A stretch of 5,305 nucleotides of DNA from Candidatus Nomurabacteria bacterium CG_4_10_14_0_2_um_filter_30_12 (lineage in GTDB: Bacteria; Patescibacteriota; Minisyncoccia; Phycocordibacterales; UBA9973). Below, piece after piece: positions 1 to 4,565 of this stretch. Made by a program: the position numbers and the translations under genes. The notes beneath the pieces are model-generated. The model saw nothing but the letters and a program-made list of their open reading frames with translations. It was not told the origin of the DNA and did no database searches. The DNA is taken from assembly GCA_002792755.1 (NCBI GenBank), contig PFOY01000032.1, positions 1-5,305 on the forward strand, in the 5' to 3' direction. The stretch's first letter is position 1. Each line of letters begins with the position of its first letter.

Positions 1-1312
1 TTTCATATCCGAGAGAATTTATTTTATCTCTTATCTCATCTGATTTTTTGAAATCTTTATTTTTACGAACATCTTCTCGTTCTTTTGCTAATTTTATTAT
101 TTCTTCTGGAATATTTATTTTTTCTTCTTCTTTTATATTTTCAAAATCAAGTCCTAAAACTTTATCAAAATCTAAAATTGTTGCTTTTTTATCAGAAGGG
201 GAAATATTAAGATCTTTTACTAAATCCCATAAAAGTGACAAAGCCCTTGGTGTGTCTAAATCGTCCTCTAAGAATGTTTTAAATCTTTTTTGATATACTA
301 TATTTGGTTTTCCTATTGGTTCTCCAAGGTCAATATAGAGCTTATAGAGGCGTTTTAGAGCTATATATGCGCCTTCTAGGGCTTCTTGGTTCCAATTCAT
401 AGGTGAACGGTAATGTGCCATTAAAACCCAAAAACGGAAAGCCATAGGAGAAATACCAGATTCGATCATTCCTCGGAGTGTTTTAAAATTACCATTTGAT
501 TTACCCATTCTTTTTGAGTCGATATTCAGAAATCCAGTGTGTAGCCAATATTTTACAAGTGGAGAGTGACCTGAAGCAGATTCCATTTGAGCAATTTCGC
601 ATTCATGATGAGGAAAAATTAAATCTCTTGCACCTCCATGGACATCATATTGTGGACCGAAAAAAGTTTCAGTAATAGCAGTATCTTCAATATGCCAACC
701 TGGACGCCCTTTGCCAAAAGGTGCGTCCCAAGAAGGTTCGCCTTCTTTTTTTGCTTTCCAAAGACAGAAATCATTCCAACCCTTTTTTTCTTTTGATTCA
801 TCGATACGAGACACAGCATCATCTTCTTTTAATTCTGTTCGGCCTGATAGTTTTCCATAATTCTTAAATTTTATTGTTTCAAAATAAATACCGTCACTTG
901 TTTTATAGGCATAACCTTTTTCAATCAATGTTTCAACCTGTTTTATAATCTGTGGAACATAATCAGTGGCTCTCGCATATTTATTAATTGATGTGTTGCC
1001 TAAACTTGTCATATCTTCTAAATAAATTTTTTCGAATTTTTCTGATAGTTCTTTTGGAGAAATATTTTGCTCTTTTGCACGATTTATGATTTTATCATCT
1101 ATATCTGTAATATTCTGTAGATAAAAAACTTCATATCCAAAGTATCTTAAAGCTCTAACAAGAACATCAAACTGTGTGTATGTTTTTCCATGCCCCAGAT
1201 GAGGGTAATCATACACAGTAGGACCACATACAAAAAAGTTTACCTTTTTTTTGTTGATTGGAACAAAATTTTCTTTTTCTCTTGTGAGAGTATTGTAAAA
1301 TTTTAATGACAT
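1..1312 (-). CDS. cysS: Cysteinyl-tRNA synthetase, 3' end cut by the window edge
   Basis: This class I aminoacyl-tRNA synthetase attaches cysteine to tRNA-Cys in the cytoplasm. Reading back from ATG 1312-1310 gives 437 uninterrupted codons that run off the left edge. The family is usually about 460 residues, so only a short tail is missing. The N-terminal Rossmann fold carries C29 in FVCGPTVYD and the HIGH-type motif HLGH at 38-41. ITDIDDKI follows, then GRPGWHIED near 202-210, HHECE at 235-239 and a KMSKS-type loop written RMGKS at 268-272. The helical C-terminal domain ends in SDEIRDKINSLGYE. By alignment with E. coli (C28, C209, H234, E238), the zinc ligands would be C29, D210, H235 and E239, so one Cys is Asp; C238 is an extra Cys nearby. 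The gene starts 13 bp after the AI-2E-family gene with no Shine-Dalgarno and no clear promoter, so it is probably co-transcribed with it. Family assignment is certain; zinc-site behaviour is inferred. Confidence 0.96.
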   Translation of the reverse strand, partial: MSLKFYNTLTREKENFVPINKKKVNFFVCGPTVYDYPHLGHGKTYTQFDVLVRALRYFGYEVFYLQNITDIDDKIINRAKEQNISPKELSEKFEKIYLEDMTSLGNTSINKYARATDYVPQIIKQVETLIEKGYAYKTSDGIYFETIKFKNYGKLSGRTELKEDDAVSRIDESKEKKGWNDFCLWKAKKEGEPSWDAPFGKGRPGWHIEDTAITETFFGPQYDVHGGARDLIFPHHECEIAQMESASGHSPLVKYWLHTGFLNIDSKRMGKSNGNFKTLRGMIESGISPMAFRFWVLMAHYRSPMNWNQEALEGAYIALKRLYKLYIDLGEPIGKPNIVYQKRFKTFLEDDLDTPRALSLLWDLVKDLNISPSDKKATILDFDKVLGLDFENIKEEEKINIPEEIIKLAKEREDVRKNKDFKKSDEIRDKINSLGYE

Positions 1313-1325
1313 ATTTTATAGTTAA

Positions 1326-2345
1326 TTAAGAATTATTTTCTTGTTTAAATTCGTTTCGGTATATTGAAATTAGAGTATAAAACAAACTCATGGTTAATGG
1401 ACCTACTAATATACCTATAGGGCCAAAAAGTGAAAGACCTCCTAATGCAGAGAACATAATAAGTATTGGGTGTAGATTTATTCTATTTCCTATAATTATT
1501 GGATTTAATATATTATCTATTGTACCAACTATAGCTACTCCCCATATTGAAAGTCCTATTGCTTGTATAAAATTTCCAGTGAGAAAAAGGAATATTATTG
1601 CAGGTATTGTGACAAGTCCACTACCTATGGTAGGTACGAGTGCTGTCGTCATAGCTATCAATCCCCAGAGTGCAGGATTTGGTATACCAAATATAGCAAA
1701 ACCAATACCTACTAAAGTTCCTTGAATGAAGGCTAATAAAAGATATCCTTTTAAAATACCATTTACTGCAAGTGAAAGTTTATCCATTATTTTTTGATCA
1801 TTCTTGTCAGAAAGAGGGCTCAATACTTTAATTGCTTTTTTCCAATATGTACTATCTTTTAAGAAATAGAACATAGATAAGAAAGTAAGAAAGAAAGAGA
1901 AAATAGTAGACAATGTGGAAGTAAAAACACTAGTTATGTTGTTTGTTATGAGAGAAATAAAATTAGAGATTTTTTCATGAAGATTGAAAGTGATGCCTTC
2001 TGGTAATATTTTGTTAATAGAATTATCTGCTAAATTTATAAACGATAAAGTATTTTCATTGTTTACAACTAAATCATAGACATTCTGACTTTGATTAAAA
2101 ACAACGACACCTATTCCAAAAAGTAAAATACTGATTACTATGATAAATAGAAGTACAGTAATGATAGATGATAGCCAATTTGGTAATTTTTTATTAAACC
2201 ATCCATAAATAGGGTAAAGTACTATGGAAAATGAAATACTGAGTACTAATACTATCCAAAATGGACGAAAAATCAAAAAAGAAAAAATAAAAGTAGCGAA
2301 TAATAAAATGAAGAAAAAATATCTTTCAATAATTTTTGTTTGCAT
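1326..2345 (-). CDS. AI-2E/PerM family integral membrane transporter
   Basis: This 339-residue polytopic membrane protein matches the AI-2E family (TqsA, YdiK, PerM) in length and layout. Members include exporters of autoinducer-2 and Na+/H+ antiporters; the substrate here cannot be told. Hydrophobic segments lie near residues 10-27, 29-48, 59-83, 139-162, 200-220, 226-256, 259-285 and 291-330. A soluble loop at about 84-138 separates the first three from the rest, as usual in this family. Family-like motifs are the PTIGS turn at 238-242, DNILNPIIIG at 277-286, and the glycine-rich LGGLSLFGPIGILVGP at 301-316. The ATG at 2345 is chosen because a strong promoter (TTGGCT, 17 bp, TATAAT) ends about 9 bp upstream, giving an almost leaderless mRNA. 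cysS follows after 13 bp on the same strand. The gene diverges from rplU. An AI-2E signalling role should not be assumed from the family name. Confidence 0.9.
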   Translation of the reverse strand: MQTKIIERYFFFILLFATFIFSFLIFRPFWIVLVLSISFSIVLYPIYGWFNKKLPNWLSSIITVLLFIIVISILLFGIGVVVFNQSQNVYDLVVNNENTLSFINLADNSINKILPEGITFNLHEKISNFISLITNNITSVFTSTLSTIFSFFLTFLSMFYFLKDSTYWKKAIKVLSPLSDKNDQKIMDKLSLAVNGILKGYLLLAFIQGTLVGIGFAIFGIPNPALWGLIAMTTALVPTIGSGLVTIPAIIFLFLTGNFIQAIGLSIWGVAIVGTIDNILNPIIIGNRINLHPILIMFSALGGLSLFGPIGILVGPLTMSLFYTLISIYRNEFKQENNS

Positions 2346-2354
2346 ATGGATTTC

Positions 2355-2383
2355 ATTATAACAGAAATATGGGGTCTAGCCAA
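2355..2383 (-). promoter_or_regulatory. Promoter of the AI-2E-family gene and probably cysS
   Basis: On the minus strand the -35 box TTGGCT (2383-2378, 4 of 6 consensus bases) is followed by a 17-bp spacer and a perfect -10 TATAAT (2360-2355). TG one base before the -10 box makes it an extended -10. The expected transcription start is near 2347-2349, two to four bases before the ATG at 2345, which leaves no room for a Shine-Dalgarno sequence. This rests on pattern reading only. Confidence 0.7.
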
Positions 2384-2445
2384 GTTTTTTCTAAGAAAGA
2401 AATTGTCTTGTTTTTTAATTTTTAAGAATAAAAAATGAGGTAAAC

Positions 2446-2472
2446 TTGCATTTTTGGCTGATTTCATATAAT
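2446..2472 (+). promoter_or_regulatory. Promoter of rplU
   Basis: A perfect -10 TATAAT lies at 2467-2472. The best -35 candidate is the weak TTGCAT at 2446-2451, with a short 15-bp spacer, so the -35 assignment is uncertain. The expected start is near 2479, three bases before the ATG at 2482. This rules out the upstream in-frame TTG at 2446 and ATG at 2473 as start codons, because they would lie before or at the edge of the transcript. The -10 box is inside an 11-bp inverted repeat. Confidence 0.6.
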
Positions 2473-2488
2473 ATGAGTTATATGAAAT
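2461..2488. promoter_or_regulatory. Perfect 11-bp inverted repeat over the rplU -10 box and start codon
   Basis: The left arm ATTTCATATAA (2461-2471) and right arm TTATATGAAAT (2478-2488) are exact reverse complements around the 6-bp spacer TATGAG. The left arm holds most of the -10 TATAAT and the right arm holds the rplU ATG. A transcript starting near 2479 would lack the left arm, so the symmetry would act at DNA level, as a dimeric repressor site would. Only a transcript from further upstream could fold it and hide the start codon. AT-rich sequence produces such dyads by chance now and then. Confidence 0.45.
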
Positions 2489-2799
2489 TTGCAGTTATAC
2501 AAACAGGTGGAAAGCAATATAAGGTCTCAAAAGACGATGTAGTTTCTATTGAAAAAATAAAGGGAGAATACAAAGTTGGAGACAAGGTTGTTTTTGATAA
2601 AGTTCTTCTTGTGGATGATGGTAAAAATACTACTATTGGTACACCTTATATCGTGGGTGCTGATGTAGATGCTCTTATAGTTGGGATTGGCCGTGCTAGA
2701 AAAGTTTTAGTTTTGAAATATAAACAAAAATCTCGTTATTTAAAGAGAAATGGTCATCGTCAACCTTTCTTTAAAGTAAAAATCTTAGATATAAAATAA
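2482..2799 (+). CDS. rplU: 50S ribosomal protein L21
   Basis: L21 binds 23S rRNA in the large ribosomal subunit. The 105-residue product is close to the usual length of about 103. It starts with the hallmark MKFAVIQTGGKQYKV (1-15), followed by a small beta barrel containing VGDKVVFDKVLLV (32-44) and IGTPYIVGADVDALIVG (52-68). The basic C-terminal RNA-binding tail KYKQKSRYLKRNGHRQPFFK (79-98) matches the L21 signature up to GHRQ; the usual Ser/Thr three residues after Q is Phe97. The start at 2482 is chosen because the family begins at this methionine and the -10 box at 2467-2472 leaves no room upstream. There is no leader in which an L21-leader RNA could sit. The usual partner rpmA (L27) is not next to it; a PaaX/Cas2-like regulator follows after 54 bp with its own promoter. 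Confidence 0.97.
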   Translation: MKFAVIQTGGKQYKVSKDDVVSIEKIKGEYKVGDKVVFDKVLLVDDGKNTTIGTPYIVGADVDALIVGIGRARKVLVLKYKQKSRYLKRNGHRQPFFKVKILDIK

Positions 2800-2831
2800 A
2801 AAAATTCGCGAATAAACTTGGGAATTTTTTT
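2798..2831 (+). terminator. Possible weak terminator after rplU
   Basis: A7TTC (2798-2807), starting within the rplU stop codon, is an exact reverse complement of GAAT7 (2822-2831), with a 14-base loop. The right arm ends in a T tract, as in an intrinsic terminator, but the stem has a single G-C pair and would be unstable. The loop contains part of the palindrome ATTCGCGAAT (2804-2813). The structure overlaps the -35 box of the next promoter, so it could instead be part of a regulatory site. Confidence 0.3.
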
Positions 2832-2847
2832 ATAGATATGCTATACT
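2818..2847 (+). promoter_or_regulatory. Promoter of the PaaX/Cas2-like gene
   Basis: The -35 TTGGGA (2818-2823) is followed by an 18-bp spacer and the -10 TATACT (2842-2847), which has the extended-10 element TGC just before it. The expected transcription start, seven bases after the -10 box, is 2854, the A of the start codon itself. The mRNA would therefore be truly leaderless. Confidence 0.7.
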
Positions 2848-2876
2848 CAAATTATGCTATCGCAGAAATTGAGTAT
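2843..2876. promoter_or_regulatory. Candidate autoregulatory operator over the -10 box and first codons
   Basis: Arms ATACTCAAATT (2843-2853) and AAATTGAGTAT (2866-2876) match as an inverted repeat at 10 of 11 positions around a 12-bp centre that includes the start codon. In addition, ATGCTAT is directly repeated at 2838-2844 and 2854-2860. A dimeric DNA-binding protein here would block RNA polymerase. The first gene downstream encodes a winged-helix protein, so autoregulation is the simplest reading. This is inference from symmetry and position. Confidence 0.45.
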
Positions 2877-3348
2877 TGAAAGTAAAATTTTAAAATTTCT
2901 TTTTGAACCAAAATATAAATATAAAGGTATGTCAGTTAGTATTCTTGGTTTACCAGCAATTTTTCCTTATAAAAAACAATCTATAAACAATGCATTATAT
3001 AGATTAAATAAAAGTGGTTATATTTCGAAAAAGAATAGCATAATTTTGTTATCTCAAAATGGAAGAAAATATGTTGAAAATAAAAAAGTTCGACTTGTGA
3101 CTTTTGATTCACCGTTTCAAAAAGCAGCACCAAAAAATTTACTTGTGATGTTTGATATTCCAGAAACTAAAAAAGCAGAAAGAGAGTGGTTTCGTTATCA
3201 TTTGAAAGAATTTAATTATGAAATGATTCAAAGAAGTGTTTGGGTTGGACCATCTCCACTTCCAAAAGATTTTTTAGATTATATAAATGAAATTAAACTA
3301 AAAGAATGTATTAAAACATTTAAATTAGCTAAATCATATAATATTTAA
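2854..3348 (+). CDS. PaaX-like regulator: winged helix fused to a Cas2-fold domain
   Basis: The 164-residue product has two parts. Residues about 5-75 look like a winged helix-turn-helix, with SINNALYRLNKSGYISKK (43-60) as probable recognition helix and wing start, then ILLSQNGRKYVEN. After a linker (78-93), residues 94-158 resemble the ferredoxin-like fold shared by Cas2 and the middle domain of PaaX. This part has the strand NLLVMFDIPE (95-104), an aromatic and basic helix, QRSVWVGP (126-133) matching the QxSVW/F strand of Cas2, and a final strand near IKTFKLAK. PaaX itself is near 300 residues, so this is a short two-domain version lacking its C-terminal domain. D101 sits where Cas2 has its metal-binding Asp, but nuclease activity is not implied. 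No CRISPR repeats or other cas genes are in view. Translation starts at a leaderless ATG. Function is most likely transcriptional repression, perhaps of itself; targets are unknown. Confidence 0.75.
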   Translation: MLSQKLSIESKILKFLFEPKYKYKGMSVSILGLPAIFPYKKQSINNALYRLNKSGYISKKNSIILLSQNGRKYVENKKVRLVTFDSPFQKAAPKNLLVMFDIPETKKAEREWFRYHLKEFNYEMIQRSVWVGPSPLPKDFLDYINEIKLKECIKTFKLAKSYNI

Positions 3349-3353
3349 ACTTA

Positions 3354-3374
3354 GCGATAGCAGTATTTAAGTAT
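3354..3374 (-). repeat. Inverted second copy of the regulator gene's start region
   Basis: Read on the minus strand, 3374-3354 matches 2843-2863 on the plus strand at 18 of 21 positions, including the GC-containing core GCTATCGC exactly. One copy spans the -10 box and start codon of the PaaX/Cas2-like gene; the other begins five bases after its stop codon. Short arms ACTTA and TAAGT flank the core in the downstream copy, echoing the ACTCA and TGAGT arms of the upstream site, but with 14-bp rather than 20-bp spacing. It may be a second operator or a terminal repeat of the gene unit. Confidence 0.45.
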
Positions 3375-3384
3375 TTTAGTTTTT

Positions 3385-3765
3385 TTAATCAACGCATATT
3401 TCACCTCCACCAAGACGTGCATCCTCAATAGTTTGACGACAACCAAAAGGGCTATCATTTTTTTTACATGTGCCAATAATTGTTTTATTTTTTATTTCTC
3501 CAACGCAATAAGAAGATGAGCATTGGTTTGATGATGTACAAGTTTTTCCAGCATCAGAGTATGTGTATATACATCTAAATTTTTGCAACATTCCATCCGT
3601 AATCCATTCACCATTTGAATTTTTACATTGTTTTTCTTCTACTGATTGATAAGTCGTATTAATGGGAGTTGGTGTAGTCACTGTTTCTGACACTTTTTTA
3701 TTAAGTGAAAAAATTACTGTTCCCAAAATTATTATAATAATTCCAAAAATTATATTTTTTATCAT
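3385..3765 (-). CDS. Small membrane-anchored cysteine-rich extracytoplasmic protein
   Basis: The function of this 126-residue protein is not recognised. MIKN is followed by a hydrophobic segment at about 5-21 (IIFGIIIIILGTVIFSL), which would be a signal anchor or uncleaved signal peptide; no lipobox Cys is present. A Thr/Pro-rich linker (28-38) leads to a domain with eight cysteines at 47, 65, 76, 82, 87, 100, 109 and 124. The even number fits four disulfides outside the membrane. The stretch SDAGKTCTSSNQCSSSYC (70-87) is the most distinctive part; DAGKxC followed by spaced cysteines recalls small secreted cysteine-rich domains, from memory only. ATG 3765 is chosen because a promoter (-10 at 3778-3773) puts the transcription start at or just before it. 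It follows recR by 17 bp but has its own promoter in the recR 3' end, and it converges with the PaaX/Cas2-like gene. Confidence 0.75.
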   Translation of the reverse strand: MIKNIIFGIIIIILGTVIFSLNKKVSETVTTPTPINTTYQSVEEKQCKNSNGEWITDGMLQKFRCIYTYSDAGKTCTSSNQCSSSYCVGEIKNKTIIGTCKKNDSPFGCRQTIEDARLGGGEICVD

Positions 3766-3772
3766 AAAATAT

Positions 3773-3800
3773 ATTATACAACTTATTGTCTATTTTTCAA
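3773..3800 (-). promoter_or_regulatory. Promoter of the cysteine-rich protein gene, inside the recR 3' end
   Basis: On the minus strand, TTGAAA (3800-3795, 5 of 6 consensus bases) is followed by a 16-bp spacer and a perfect -10 TATAAT (3778-3773). Seven bases separate the -10 box from the ATG at 3765, so the transcript would start at or one base before the start codon. The -35 box overlaps the last codons of recR. Confidence 0.65.
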
Positions 3801-4418
3801 AGCATTTTTGAGAGTATCGTTGTCGGAATATTCTAACTCTGTACCAGTGGAGAGACCTCTACCGAGCGAGGATATTTTTATATTAAGAGGTTTTATTATA
3901 TTTTCAATTTGATTTCGAATATAAAAATCAGTATGGTTGCCTTGAGGATTTAATGAAAAAGCAAGGATAATTTCTTTTAAGACTTGCCCATCCTTTGTCG
4001 GGTTTTTTCCATCTTTTTTGATTCTTTCTAAAAGTCCATCTATTCTTACTCTTTTATTTGTGTTTTTTTCAACAATTGGGACGAGTCCTCCTAATATAAA
4101 ATATTTACCATTATAGATTCCACTTTTATCTATACTTTCTAGATCTGAGTCTTTTTCAACTATCATTAAGGTAGAAGAATCTATATTTGGACTTGCACAA
4201 ATTTCACACAATTTACCTTTATTGGAATTTAGAAGAAAAAATTTAAAACATTCGTTACATTGTGATATTTCTTTTTTTAAATCTTTAATTGATTCAGATA
4301 AATTTTCCGAATAACTTTTATCTCTAGATATTAAAAAATAAACAAAACGTTTTGCTTGTCGCTCTCCAATGCCTGGGAATTCTTTGAATATTTCTGTTAA
4401 TTTTTCTATTGTGTTCAT
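3783..4418 (-). CDS. recR: Recombination mediator protein RecR
   Basis: RecR works with RecO and RecF to load RecA onto SSB-coated single-stranded gaps. The 211-residue product is slightly longer than the usual 200 or so and has the full domain order. A helix-hairpin-helix region lies at 9-30 (EFPGIGERQAKRF), a four-Cys zinc finger at C54, C57, C71 and C74, and a Toprim domain from about 83 (LMIVEKDSDLESI, with LGGLVPI at 109-115). The C-terminal signature is LGRGLSTGTELEYSDNDTL at 185-203. The usual NPTxEGE stretch reads NPQGNHTD (157-164), so its acidic residues are missing, and residues 117-146 are enlarged and basic; both may be lineage traits. The ATG at 4418 begins the family's normal N-terminus. 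No Shine-Dalgarno precedes it and no good promoter was found, so it may depend on read-through from dnaB across the inverted-repeat spacer. Confidence 0.95.
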   Translation of the reverse strand: MNTIEKLTEIFKEFPGIGERQAKRFVYFLISRDKSYSENLSESIKDLKKEISQCNECFKFFLLNSNKGKLCEICASPNIDSSTLMIVEKDSDLESIDKSGIYNGKYFILGGLVPIVEKNTNKRVRIDGLLERIKKDGKNPTKDGQVLKEIILAFSLNPQGNHTDFYIRNQIENIIKPLNIKISSLGRGLSTGTELEYSDNDTLKNALKNRQ

Positions 4419-4437
4419 ATTTTAATTATTGATATTT

Positions 4438-4565
4438 ATGAATTTTAAAATTTTCATAGCTTCTTTTAAAAAGCATAAAAATTTTTTGCTAAAAATTTTC
4501 TCTGTCCGTCGTCGTCACTCCTACCAAGGCTTTTAAAAAGAACTATGTAAAATTTTAAAATTCAT
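4438..4565. repeat. 128-bp inverted-repeat element between dnaB and recR
   Basis: The left arm at 4438-4474 and right arm at 4529-4565 are near-perfect reverse complements. The outer 17 bp match exactly; inward there is a one-base bulge, CATAG, a second one-base bulge, then 13 of 14 matching bases. The 54-bp centre holds a direct repeat TAAAAATTTT (4476-4485 and 4490-4499) and a GC-rich core at 4501-4530 (about 60% G+C against about 30% around it) with GTC three times at 4508-4516. The right arm includes the last two codons and stop of dnaB. The left arm ends 20 bp before recR. Arms of this kind around a non-coding core suggest a MITE-like or REP-like element, or a structured RNA. There is no terminal U tract on the dnaB strand, so it is not a standard intrinsic terminator. 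Confidence 0.7.

Noticed and set aside
48..293. Plus-strand open frame of 81 codons
   Set aside because: It is antisense to the C-terminal part of cysS, low in complexity and without a start signal.
619..822. Minus-strand open frame of 67 codons
   Set aside because: It is an alternative frame of cysS; the true frame here encodes the conserved GRPGWHIED region.
1390..1725. Plus-strand open frame of 111 codons, Pro/Ile-rich
   Set aside because: It is antisense to the transmembrane-rich half of the AI-2E-family gene, a common source of spurious frames.
2273..2467. Minus-strand open frame upstream of and overlapping the AI-2E-family gene
   Set aside because: It crosses both divergent promoters and overlaps the true gene start in another frame; no family resemblance.
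2446..2481. N-terminal extension of rplU from TTG 2446 or ATG 2473
   Set aside because: Both lie before the predicted transcription start, and L21 family members begin at the methionine encoded at 2482.
2854..3348. Possible CRISPR-Cas locus suggested by the Cas2-like fold
   Set aside because: No direct-repeat array, cas1 or effector gene is present; the N-terminal winged helix points to a PaaX-type regulator.
3349..3386. Bidirectional terminator between the convergent genes
   Set aside because: There is a T7 run at 3380-3386, but the only stem (ACTTA with TAAGT) has five pairs and a 14-base loop, too weak to call.
4419..4453. recR promoter with AATAAT at 4430-4425 as -10 box
   Set aside because: The spacing to the ATG fits the leaderless pattern, but no -35 box or extended -10 is present and the region is nearly all A/T.
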